From: Proteinivorax hydrogeniformans
GTDB lineage: Bacteria > Bacillota > Proteinivoracia > Proteinivoracales > Proteinivoracaceae
Reading direction: 5' to 3'
Assembly: GCF_040515995.1 (NCBI RefSeq)
Contig: NZ_CP159485.1
Location: 248,001-312,000 of the forward strand
DNA length: 64,000 nucleotides
Shown here in pieces: positions 56,692 through 64,000 of the stretch; the first letter of the stretch is position 1; the number at the start of each line of letters is the position of its first letter. A model generated the notes under the pieces. It was not told where the DNA came from and did no database searches. It was given only the letters and a program-made list of their open reading frames with translations. The position numbers and the translations under genes are program-made.

Positions 56692-57071
56692 AGGAAGCAA
56701 AAAGCATCACTTGGAAGATGAATTTCGAATCATCGAACAGCAGTTTGGCTGCTTATTTCGCTATTAGTTTTTATTCATCTTAACGCAAACCGAATGGGTA
56801 TAAAGGAGAAATTATCCTCAACATAGAATAATAGTATGGGACTTGATTAGCACGTATAGAAGGGGCCTAACTAGAGTAGGGTAAAAAGAATCTTAAGCTT
56901 ATAGGAAGGTATATGGAAAGAATGCTTAATGTGCGCTCTAGATAATCATGTAGAAGGGGAAATAAAAAGTTGGTTGGGTGTAGCGTTTGATAATAAATAC
57001 AAGATTGAGCTAATAAATGCTGAGTTTGTGGGAAGGTTTGACACCCAAGAGTAGTAAAGGAGATGATAACG
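56692..57071. other. Non-coding gap before a lipoprotein gene
   Basis: About 380 bases without a recognisable gene. Short fragments such as the open stretch around 56930-57055 could be decayed coding DNA, but I cannot assign them. Confidence 0.3.
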
Positions 57072-57794
57072 ATGTCAAGAAGTATATTTAACATAACATT
57101 AATATTATTATTACTAGTGTTAATGGTAGGCTGTACAAATGAGCCGCCTGCAAGTTCCAATGAACCCCCCTCTAGCGAGTCATCAGTAAATGATGGTCTG
57201 GTCAAAATACAAGAGGTGACAGTATGGGAGATTGAGGAGTATTTAGAAAATCATAAAGAAGTTTTCCCCGGCACAAGGTTTACCTTTGAAGATGTAAAAC
57301 ACTTAATGGTTTCTCCAGAGGAGATTATTCAATATTTTGGCGAACCTGATCACCGTGAGATTTCTGATGCGGAGGACGGTTTAGTGAGAAAAAATCTGTT
57401 TTTCGAAGAAAAAGGTGGTGCAAGCTTTGTTGAGGCAGATGATGATTTTGTTTTAAGCAACATAACAATTACCTCATCTATTTCAGAAGCACCAATCTCA
57501 AAAGGTGTACGAGGAATACAGGTAGGAGATGACTTTATGGAAGTTATTAAATCCTTTCCTATAGAGGAGATAGATACAGTAGAAAATCTTGCAGGCTTAT
57601 ACGGCAAAGTAGGATTGGATGAAGATCTTAATTTTACGATGTCAGATGATGTTGGGTATCTATCATTTGGGCTAAGAGATCCGTCTATAAGTGGAATGAC
57701 TGTAAAACAAGGGGAAGCTAAGGTCATTTTTAGTCAGAGGCACGGCGAAGTAAGCAAAATTTATATTGGTATTGATTTGAACCACTATTTTTAA
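57072..57794 (+). CDS. Putative lipoprotein
   Basis: A 240-residue protein; ATG 57072 is preferred because AAAGGAGATG lies in front. The signal peptide ends in lipobox LMVGC (Cys21), followed by a Ser/Pro/Glu-rich spacer (NEPPASSNEPPSSESS). The remaining ~195 residues form an alpha/beta domain with EEIIQYFGEPDHREISD and SKGVRGIQVGDDFMEVIKSF. The latter resembles small outer-leaflet lipoproteins with SmpA/OmlA-like folds, but I am not sure. It should be anchored outside the membrane. Confidence 0.8.
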   Translation: MSRSIFNITLILLLLVLMVGCTNEPPASSNEPPSSESSVNDGLVKIQEVTVWEIEEYLENHKEVFPGTRFTFEDVKHLMVSPEEIIQYFGEPDHREISDAEDGLVRKNLFFEEKGGASFVEADDDFVLSNITITSSISEAPISKGVRGIQVGDDFMEVIKSFPIEEIDTVENLAGLYGKVGLDEDLNFTMSDDVGYLSFGLRDPSISGMTVKQGEAKVIFSQRHGEVSKIYIGIDLNHYF

Positions 57795-58046
57795 AGCAAG
57801 GGGGAACTTTAAAGAAGATTTCATAAATCAGCAGCTATAGCTATTGTTTTATGAAATCTATCTTTGCCAACTTATTTTTAGGGTTTAAAAATCTCTAAGA
57901 ACGGCAAGTTTGGATAAGGAATGAAAATTATAGAAAAAAGAGGAATTTTATGCCTGCTTGTTTTGCGAATGAAATAAAAATTGTGCTGCTTACATGCTCT
58001 TTAAAAATTCAAAATGATGTAAATAAGTATCAAAAGAGGTGACTGT

Positions 58047-58643
58047 ATGAAAAAAATCAGTTTAACACTTATAGCCTTACTAATTATTGTTTTGACAGTA
58101 GGATGTAATGGATCTAAGGAAGAAGATTTTAAAAATCAGAATGAAGCAAAGGTAGAGGACTTAAATGGTGACAAACCTGCTGACACTTATGATGAAAAGA
58201 AGATAGTGCTTTCTGACGATAAGGCTTATGAAAGTTATATTGAGCAGGTGCTAGATACCTTTGCACCATATTTTTTTCAATATAGCTTAGATTTCTCTAA
58301 TAAGCATATCTATTCCAGCCCAGAAGAATATATGGAAGACTTTATAGATGACTTCAAACCTACAGCAGAGAAAGCTTTAGAAGGTGTGACTTCAGTTATG
58401 GTAAATCATGATGAGATTATGGAAATTCATAATTCTTATATTGAGAGTTGGAAGTTATATGTGGAAGCTACTGTTATGCAATCAAAAGAGTATAAGGCAG
58501 GAAGAAATAATATTTTAGACAAGGCAGTTGTCCTTTATGAAGAGTCTCATGAACTAAAAGAAATGCATGAGTCTATGTTGAAGAATTTTGCCAAAGAGCG
58601 AGGGTTTGAGTATATACCTTTAGACTTTAGAGCGGAACAGTAG
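58047..58643 (+). CDS. Putative lipoprotein with helical domain
   Basis: A 198-residue protein with AAGAGGTGACTGT before the start. The signal peptide ends LTVGC (Cys20). After an acidic spacer the rest is mostly helical (about 65-190), for example YESYIEQVLDTFAPYFFQYS and RNNILDKAVVLYEESHELKE. I do not recognise the domain. The neighbour upstream is also a lipoprotein, but the two share no visible similarity, and the 252-base gap between them holds no clear terminator. Confidence 0.8.
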   Translation: MKKISLTLIALLIIVLTVGCNGSKEEDFKNQNEAKVEDLNGDKPADTYDEKKIVLSDDKAYESYIEQVLDTFAPYFFQYSLDFSNKHIYSSPEEYMEDFIDDFKPTAEKALEGVTSVMVNHDEIMEIHNSYIESWKLYVEATVMQSKEYKAGRNNILDKAVVLYEESHELKEMHESMLKNFAKERGFEYIPLDFRAEQ

Positions 58644-58697
58644 AAATTTTAGGGCTAGGTTTATGCATACCGGCCCGAGCCTTTGCGGTTAGAACAT

Positions 58698-58955
58698 TTA
58701 GGCAGATAGATGGTTGAATCCACGATATAAATAAATTGTGGCCATCACTGCTAAAGGAAATGTAATAAAGGCAAAAACAGCTCTCAATAAAATTATAAAT
58801 AGCATTGTTCCTACATTATAACTAAGAAAAACTGGAGTAAAAACAACTAGAAAAACTGGAGTAAAAACAACTAGAAAAACTAATATTAAAAACAAAAATA
58901 ATTTAAACCCTTTATCAGTTGTTAACTCCCAGCGTTTACTTAATGAATAAAACAC
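58698..58955 (-). CDS. Small membrane protein with an internal tandem repeat
   Basis: An 85-residue open frame starting at GTG 58955 with a weak AAAGG in front, so the start is uncertain. It has two or three hydrophobic segments (about 17-45, 48-68 and 66-80). A 24-base tandem repeat near 58834-58880 duplicates FLVVFTPV, giving VFLVVFTPVFLVVFTPVFL. No family recognised. It may be a real small gene or a decaying one. Confidence 0.45.
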   Translation of the reverse strand: MFYSLSKRWELTTDKGFKLFLFLILVFLVVFTPVFLVVFTPVFLSYNVGTMLFIILLRAVFAFITFPLAVMATIYLYRGFNHLSA

Positions 58956-58998
58956 CCTTTATCTTTATCCACCATATAATGGGAAAAGAGCAAAACCT

Positions 58999-59138
58999 CC
59001 GGGTCAGGCCTGCAATATTGCAATACTAGATAAAGTAGTTAAAGCAAGGTATTTGTACAAGGATATCCCTTTTTGTCTAAATGCCTTATCAATACAAGCA
59101 TTAATTTTCCAACCTATCAATTTCCATAAAAAGGACGT
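58999..59138. repeat. ~140-bp dispersed hairpin element, copy 2
   Basis: The counterpart of 45224-45364. The hairpin arms are at 59046-59060 and 59073-59087. One base pair in the stem is changed on both sides (G-C to T-A) compared with copy 1. It ends just before the second UPF0158 duplication. Confidence 0.85.
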
Positions 59139-59277
59139 TGCCTCTAAAATGTAAAAAAGGGGGTCAGGCTTTTGATATTTCAATACTTGACCTCTCTTTA
59201 TTTATTAGGATAGACTTTATTGATAAATAGAGGAGTTTTATCCCTAATATCGAAATATGTGCTAGGAGGGATTTTCA

Positions 59278-59740
59278 TGAGCGTTGTGGCAAGTTTAGAT
59301 GAGATTGTGGAAGCTATGGAGTTGCAAAGTGATGATGATAGTCCATATTTAAGTTGAAAACGGCAGAAGTTGTGGTGTTATCTGCTGAAGATATTAGACA
59401 TGCAGAAAATGAAGAGGGTATTGAAACACTGCCAGATTGGCAAAAAGATAGTGTTAAGGTAGCGCAAGAAGTTATAGAAGATGAAGAGGAAAACTACATT
59501 CCATTGCCGTCTGAGTTTGTAATACACGAGTATAGCATAATGGAAGCTTTTTGTTATAACCAAGAAGGGGACATAAGAAGTCAGTTATTAAACTCAATAC
59601 AGAAAAGAGGAGCCTTTAGAAGATTTAAAGATGATATAATACGGTTTGGTATTGCAGATAAATGGTATAAATATAAAGAAGAAGCTTTAAAAGATATAGC
59701 AATACAGTGGTGTAAAAGCCACAATGTAAAGTATAATTAG
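59278..59740 (+). pseudogene. UPF0158 gene copy broken by a one-base deletion
   Basis: It has the same AGGAGG site and first 25 codons as the gene at 54187. At 59354-59355 only two T are present where the other copy has three, and a TGA follows at once. The remaining 128 codons are intact in the shifted frame and closely match the first copy, with most substitutions clustered in codons 35-65. The break therefore looks recent. Confidence 0.93.
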
Positions 59741-59747
59741 TTATTTT

Positions 59748-59778
59748 GGACAAGGTGTTTAGACCTTGTCCATTTTTT
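59748..59778 (+). terminator. Terminator of the broken UPF0158 copy
   Basis: GGACAAGGT and ACCTTGTCC arms with a 6-base loop and a T run, the twin of 54659-54690. Confidence 0.9.
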
Positions 59779-60325
59779 CACGCCAACAAGTACAAATGTG
59801 ATTTCAAGGGGACAGCAACTTTGCCCCAGACTTTGTTAATATAATCATTAACTTTTCTAACTTATATGGCCCACGTCATATATAGGAGCCGAATGTCTTT
59901 ATGGTAGTTAGGATTACAATCCAGAGCGATGATGTTACAAACCAACGAGGTTTGTTTTTATGAGAGCATACAACTGAGATAGTATACAGTGCAGAAGGAC
60001 ATGTGGGATGCTTTATTATCCCGCTTGAGCCAGTCGCCCTATGGCATGGAGCCTAAATGGGGCAAAGAAAGTTTAGTGGTTACAGTAATGGGAAATGGTG
60101 CAAACCTAACAAGAGTAGCGCTAATAGGCTTTAATAATAAAATTAGCATTTAAACCTAATGTTCCTGGTGAGCCCAGAGATTATAACAGTGGCGCCGCAG
60201 AGAAGCATTGGTAGACTGGACGGATCAAGGCAGCCATGGTCTTGTTAAATGTTATATATATTGTGGAGAGGAGGTTCTTTTTTTAAACCTACAGTGCCTT
60301 GACACAATCTTAGCATCTGCCTTAT

Positions 60326-60355
60326 TTGGAGGTTTTTATATTTTTAGTGTATAAT
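60326..60355 (+). promoter_or_regulatory. Possible promoter of the sigma-54 activator gene
   Basis: TTGGAG at 60326-60331 and TATAAT at 60350-60355 with an 18-base spacer, 181 bases before the start. The gap 59980-60300 before it holds decayed-looking DNA without a gene I can name. Confidence 0.5.
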
Positions 60356-60536
60356 AAGTCAAAGTAAATCTAGAATTTGTTTTCACATAAAGACTGGGAG
60401 GTGGCAGGTGAGTGTAATGTATAAATTTGGAAACAATTCTATAATTTACATCATTAAATTAATAAAGGTTTTTTAAAAAGAAGGCAGAACAAGCATTATG
60501 TAAACTAGACGAAATTGAGCCATGGGGGGATAATCA

Positions 60537-62117
60537 ATGAACCGTCAAAATACCTTGCAATTGCTTTTAGACTCTTTGCCAATTATAGCTAAGATATCAG
60601 GGGGATATGCTGCTGTTACAGATAAAGAGGGAAGAAGGATTAAAACTATTGACTCTGCTGGAGAAGAGGTAACTGAGCTAGTTAATGTTTTCTATGATTC
60701 AGCTGCAAAAGCTGCTAAAAAAGGAACTGCTGTTTCGGGATGCTCAGAAATTGAAAAGGGAGCACAGGCTTGGTGTATACCTATTGATGATTATGTTCTT
60801 TGCAGTAGTAATATTGAGAGAATAAGGAGTAATAACAGGCTAAAAGAAGCGTTGATTCAATCCCTTCCTTTTATTTCTCGTGCAGCTGGAGGAGAGGCAG
60901 TGGTGTTTGATAAAGAAGGTGTTAGAGTCGCAACTGTCAGTTCTCATGGAAAAATAAAGGAAGGTTATTTAGGGACTGTAAGCAAAGACGCTAGGGAAGC
61001 GATGGTTAGTGGAAAACCAAAGATAGGGGATTCAAACTATATAAATGGAGCAAAAGCTGTGCGCATCCCTATTACAAAAGAGTTTGGTTTTGGTTTTAAT
61101 AACGAGGATACTACAATTAAAAACCAAAGACTGATAAATGAAGTAAAAAAACACCAAAATGCTAAATATAGTCTATCAGACATAATAGGCAAGTCTGCTC
61201 CTATAGAGAAAGCAAAAAAAATAACAAAGATCGCAGGGGAGTCCATTTCTAGTGTATTGATTTATGGTGAAACTGGTACGGGCAAAGAATTGTTTGCTCA
61301 GTCAATACACAATTTGAGTGAACGCAAAACAAAACCTTTTGTAGCAATTAACTGTGCTGCTATTCCCCCCAATTTAATGGAAAGTAATTTCTTTGGCTAT
61401 GAAGAGGGTGCCTTTACAGGGGCTAAAAAAGGAGGAGCTGCTGGGGTTTTTGAACAAGCTAATGGAGGCACAATTTTTTTAGATGAAATCAGCGAAATGG
61501 ATTTAGACTTGCAATCTAAGATTTTAAGGGTGTTACAAGAAAGAGAAGTTAAAAGAATAGGTTCCAATAAAGTTATTTCCTTAGATATAAGAGTAGTTTC
61601 TGCTACGAATAAGGGCTTAGAACAAATGGTTCAAAAAGGGGATTTTAGAGAGGACTTATATTACCGATTGAATGTAGTAGATATATTCTTGCCGCCACTG
61701 CGACACATAAAAGAGGACATCCCTGACATAGTAAGAAACACCATAAAAAAGATGAATATTGATTTTGGCAAATTTGTGGAAGATATTGATGAAGAGGCAT
61801 TGCACTTTATGGTCGAGTACAACTGGCCAGGAAATGTTAGGGAGTTAACAAATTGTGTTGAAAGGGTTTTCAATGTTATAGGAAATAACAACATTATAAC
61901 AAAAGAGCATCTACCAAGTAAGTTAATTGACAGCAGCAACCAAAACAAAGTAGAACATGAAGATTTAAAAAGTATGCTGGCTGGTTATGAAAAGAAAATC
62001 ATTGAAAACGCCTTGAAACAACACAATGGAGTTAAGTCAAAAGTAGCAGAGTCTTTGAAGATTAGCACTACAACTTTATGGCGAAGGATGAGGGATTTAG
62101 ATATTAAGGACAGTTAA
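60537..62117 (+). CDS. Sigma-54-dependent activator with duplicated N-terminal sensor
   Basis: A 526-residue bacterial enhancer-binding protein, with GGGGGATAATCA before its ATG. Two related sensor units come first: about 9-95 (LLDSLPIIAKISGGYAAVTD) and about 103-190 (LIQSLPFISRAAGGEAVVFD). The AAA+ domain has Walker A GETGTGKE (about 243), the sigma-54 contact loop GAFTGA (about 291), GGTIFLDEISEM and the arginine-finger region FREDLYYRLNV. A Fis-type helix-turn-helix ends the protein (KSKVAESLKISTTTLWRRM). It surely works with RNA polymerase-sigma54. The enamidase gene downstream has a sigma-54 promoter, so it is the likely target, with nicotinate or a derivative as a guess for the signal. 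Confidence 0.94.
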   Translation: MNRQNTLQLLLDSLPIIAKISGGYAAVTDKEGRRIKTIDSAGEEVTELVNVFYDSAAKAAKKGTAVSGCSEIEKGAQAWCIPIDDYVLCSSNIERIRSNNRLKEALIQSLPFISRAAGGEAVVFDKEGVRVATVSSHGKIKEGYLGTVSKDAREAMVSGKPKIGDSNYINGAKAVRIPITKEFGFGFNNEDTTIKNQRLINEVKKHQNAKYSLSDIIGKSAPIEKAKKITKIAGESISSVLIYGETGTGKELFAQSIHNLSERKTKPFVAINCAAIPPNLMESNFFGYEEGAFTGAKKGGAAGVFEQANGGTIFLDEISEMDLDLQSKILRVLQEREVKRIGSNKVISLDIRVVSATNKGLEQMVQKGDFREDLYYRLNVVDIFLPPLRHIKEDIPDIVRNTIKKMNIDFGKFVEDIDEEALHFMVEYNWPGNVRELTNCVERVFNVIGNNNIITKEHLPSKLIDSSNQNKVEHEDLKSMLAGYEKKIIENALKQHNGVKSKVAESLKISTTTLWRRMRDLDIKDS

Positions 62118-62217
62118 ACTTCAAATGTGAAAAACCATTGCAAAAGTGAAAAAATAGAATAATGCCTGCTTTTATTAAATTTTAAGAAATTTTAATAAAG
62201 TAGTTCTTTCAGAGTTG

Positions 62218-62257
62218 AAAAGGTTTTTGTACTTAGTGGTACAAAAACCTTTTTTTA
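62218..62257 (+). terminator. Terminator of the activator gene
   Basis: AAAAGGTTTTTGTAC and GTACAAAAACCTTTT arms around 6 bases with a T tail. Confidence 0.92.
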
Positions 62258-62280
62258 TCGCAGATAACCGTTCGTAAAAC

Positions 62281-62396
62281 CCTCGCCTCAAAATAGAGAA
62301 AAAAATCTACTTAGGCGGGAGATAACGGACGCTAATGTCCTGATTCACTCAACTAACAATCAGTGGGAGAAAGATAAAAACTCCCATTGAATGAAG
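62281..62396 (+). ncRNA. Possible structured element before the enamidase promoter
   Basis: Three successive stems can form: CGCCT/AGGCG with an inner TAGA/TCTA (62284-62317), GGAC/GTCC (62327-62340), and CAGTGGGAG/CTCCCATTG (62361-62389), with CTCAACTAACAAT between the last two. It lies upstream of the sigma-54 promoter, so it is not in the enamidase transcript. CTAACAGTCAGTGGGG at about 15398 resembles part of it. It may be a small RNA or a dispersed repeat; I cannot name a family. Confidence 0.4.
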
Positions 62397-62421
62397 TTTT
62401 CGTTTTATACTACTTTAAAAG

Positions 62422-62456
62422 TGGCATAGAACTTGCACTAGGTAATTGCAAGTGCA
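62422..62456 (+). promoter_or_regulatory. Sigma-54 promoter of the enamidase operon
   Basis: TGGCAT-N5-TTGCA at 62422-62437 matches the consensus TGGCAC-N5-TTGCA in all but one base, with exact spacing. Right behind it is an inverted repeat TTGCACT...AGTGCAA (62433-62456) over the expected start of transcription, which might bind a further regulator. The activator gene lies just upstream. Confidence 0.88.
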
Positions 62457-62553
62457 AAATAGTACTAATAAAAATTTGGGAGGGATGTAGTTAAAAAGTT
62501 AAAAGGTTTGAAAACACACAAAAATTCTAAAAAAAACAAGGAGGCTTAAAACT

Positions 62554-63717
62554 ATGTCAGCACTTGCAATTAAAAATATTGGACTGTTAATAACAGGTGA
62601 TTTGGACGCACCATTATCAAAAGATAATACTATTATTGTGATTAACGGAAAAATTGAAGCTATAGGTGGACAAGAATTAATTTCGAAATATCAGTGCGAT
62701 AAGGTAATAGACGCAAATGGCACAACAGTTGCACCTGGTTTTATTGACTCTCATACGCATCCCGTATTAGGTGACTTCACACCTAGGCAAAACACAGTAG
62801 GATTTATTAATAGCTCTCTTCATGGAGGGGTCACCACCATGATTTCTGCTGGCGAACCACACACACCAGGCAGACCCAAGGATGTCTCAGGAGCTAAGGC
62901 TTTGGCAATATTGGCTCATAAAAGCTCTCAAAATGTTAGACCAGGTGGAGTAAAGTTGCATGGTGGAGCAGTTATTTTGGAACAAGGCTTTACAGAAAGA
63001 GATTTTATAGACCTTAAAAAAGAAGGGGTTTGGTTAGTAGGTGAGGTTGGTTTAGGCACTGTAAAAGATCCTAGTGAAGCAGCACCCTTAATTGAAATGG
63101 CAAAAAAATACGGCATGAAGGTTATGATGCATACTGGTGGAACCTCAATTCCTGGTAGTAGTACTATTGGTTTTGAAGATGTTGTAACCGCTAAGCCTAC
63201 AGTAGTTTCTCATGTAAATGGCGGACCAACATCTATACCTATTGAAGATGTGAAAAAACTGATAGACGAGACAGATTTTATCCTAGAAATAGTTCACTGT
63301 GGAAATTCCAAAGTAATGAAAGAAGCAGTGGAGTATGCTGTTGAAAAAAATCAGTTGCATAGATTTATTATCGGTAACGATTCTCCATCAGGAACTGGGA
63401 TAATACCTCTTAGTATTTTAAGGGTAGTATCGTATTTGGCTTCAGTTTGTAATATTCCTGCTGAGAAGGCAGTTTGTATGGCAACTGGGAATACTGCAGA
63501 TGTTTATGAATTGAATGTTGGTAAAATTGAAAAGGGAAGAGAAGCAGATTTTGTTATAATGGATGCACCTATGGGGTCCGTTGGTTCAAATAGCATCGAG
63601 GCTTTAGCAGCAGGAGACTTATGTGGTATATCTAATGTAATTGTTGATGGCAAAATTATGTTTGAAAAAAGTAAAAACACACCACCAGCAGTAAGAAAAA
63701 GCAAAGTTATAAAATAA
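62554..63717 (+). CDS. ena: Enamidase (6-oxo-1,4,5,6-tetrahydronicotinate amidohydrolase)
   Basis: A 387-residue amidohydrolase with AAGGAGGCTTAAAACT before its ATG. The metal site HxH lies in IDSHTHP (about 67-69); a bridging Glu is expected in LVGEVGLGTV, further His residues in MMHTGGTSIPGSS and VSHVNGGPTSIP, and Asp in GNDSPSGTG. From memory, the long identical stretches (SLHGGVTTMISAG, VKLHGGAVILE, EKGREADFVIMD-like end) match the enamidase of Eubacterium barkeri, which opens the reduced pyridine ring of nicotinate to give 2-formylglutarate and ammonia. It is driven by a sigma-54 promoter. Other imidazolonepropionase-like amidohydrolases are a less likely alternative. Confidence 0.87.
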   Translation: MSALAIKNIGLLITGDLDAPLSKDNTIIVINGKIEAIGGQELISKYQCDKVIDANGTTVAPGFIDSHTHPVLGDFTPRQNTVGFINSSLHGGVTTMISAGEPHTPGRPKDVSGAKALAILAHKSSQNVRPGGVKLHGGAVILEQGFTERDFIDLKKEGVWLVGEVGLGTVKDPSEAAPLIEMAKKYGMKVMMHTGGTSIPGSSTIGFEDVVTAKPTVVSHVNGGPTSIPIEDVKKLIDETDFILEIVHCGNSKVMKEAVEYAVEKNQLHRFIIGNDSPSGTGIIPLSILRVVSYLASVCNIPAEKAVCMATGNTADVYELNVGKIEKGREADFVIMDAPMGSVGSNSIEALAAGDLCGISNVIVDGKIMFEKSKNTPPAVRKSKVIK

Positions 63718-63746
63718 CGAAAACCCGAGTTTTTTGAGGAGATGTT

Positions 63747-64000
63747 ATGTATAATAAGACAAAAAATCTTGGTTACGTAGATGTGCTGATTTTAGGTGGA
63801 GGCATGGCTGCTATGCTTGCAGCGATTGAAGCAGATAGTAATGGTGTAGATGTATGTATGGTATCCAAAAAAAAAATCGGCAGATCAGGAGCTTCTGTTG
63901 TATCAAAGGCAGTTCATAGGTTTGCACCGCAAGAGAAACAGGATAAGCAAAGTTATAAACAAAATTTAATTAGTAGTGGTAGATATATAAATGACACTTC
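63747..64000 (+). CDS. FAD-dependent oxidoreductase/fumarate reductase flavoprotein-like (3' end outside window)
   Basis: The first 84 codons of a flavoprotein, starting at ATG 63747 after TGAGGAGATGTT, 29 bases behind the enamidase gene. The dinucleotide-binding motif is VLILGGGMAAMLAAIEA, followed by VDVCMVSKKKIGRSGASVVS, where the Gly-Arg-Ser-Gly-Ala FAD contact is typical of succinate dehydrogenase/fumarate reductase flavoproteins and aspartate oxidase. Same operon as the enamidase. The substrate cannot be told from this part; a step in pyridine or dicarboxylate breakdown would fit. Confidence 0.85.
   Translation, partial: MYNKTKNLGYVDVLILGGGMAAMLAAIEADSNGVDVCMVSKKKIGRSGASVVSKAVHRFAPQEKQDKQSYKQNLISSGRYINDT

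Larger units (their letters stand above)
59165..59972 (+). repeat. Segmental duplication, copy 2 (UPF0158 unit)
   Basis: It matches 54077-55056 over the promoter region, the UPF0158 gene, its terminator and a ~150-base downstream non-coding segment (59820-59972), but lacks the inserted repeats found in copy 1. Confidence 0.85.

Noticed and set aside
1-64000. tRNA and rRNA genes
   Set aside because: I saw no tRNA-like cloverleaf ends or rRNA sequence on either strand, although I could not run a search.

Overview
The window looks like a chromosome segment of a low-GC, AT-rich, Gram-positive anaerobe of the Clostridia type. The reasons are strong AGGAGG-type ribosome binding sites, TTG and GTG starts, U-tailed terminators, a bacterial microcompartment operon, many chemoreceptors, and an enamidase that closely resembles the one in clostridial nicotinate fermentation. 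I cannot name the species.

Layout. Positions 1-2.3 kb hold the end of a microcompartment operon (CoA-acylating aldehyde dehydrogenase, PduL phosphotransacylase, hexameric shell protein). From 2.5 to 21.5 kb there are five methyl-accepting chemotaxis proteins, one with a frameshift. They are interleaved with a HAD phosphatase, a three-gene operon coupling a cobalamin-binding sensor protein to an ABC exporter, a YtrA-type GntR/ABC operon with a visible operator, and a PadR/DUF2812 pair with two visible operators. A 0.94-kb tandem array of four ~250-bp units fills the gap between the first two chemoreceptors, and its palindromic core recurs at 19.3 kb. From 21.8 to 27.6 kb are surface or membrane proteins and two broken genes (a CBM9-like/esterase fusion with an in-frame stop, and a frameshifted Nudix hydrolase).

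From 27.9 to 46.3 kb lies a defence island: an SF1 helicase, an AbiJ-NTD4/HEPN-like abortive-infection protein bracketed by ~50-bp inverted repeats, a complete type I restriction-modification operon (half-HsdS, HsdM, HsdS, HsdR, plus a YgjP-like metallopeptidase), a giant DUF4011-helicase-nuclease (Hhe-like) protein broken by one missing T, and an HNH endonuclease. After a small Smr protein and a 5'-truncated GH38 mannosidase with mannose-6-phosphate isomerase (46.7-50.5 kb) comes an insertion-sequence graveyard (50.7-54.1 kb: IS256, IS21 and IS1182 remnants). It ends in an apparently intact IS110-family transposase with a structured upstream region that fits a bridge RNA.

From 54.1 to 60 kb there is a segmental duplication carrying UPF0158 genes (one intact, one frameshifted), a RhuM family protein, lipoproteins and small membrane proteins. 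From 60.5 kb to the end is a sigma-54 activator with a duplicated N-terminal sensor, followed by a good sigma-54 promoter, an enamidase gene and the start of a flavoprotein gene. This is probably the front of a nicotinate or 6-oxo-tetrahydronicotinate degradation cluster.

Two themes stand out. There are many small dispersed hairpin elements in intergenic DNA, at least six families with two or more copies each. There are also several genes broken by single-base changes, mostly in short homopolymer runs, which could be real decay or phase switching, or could be sequencing error.
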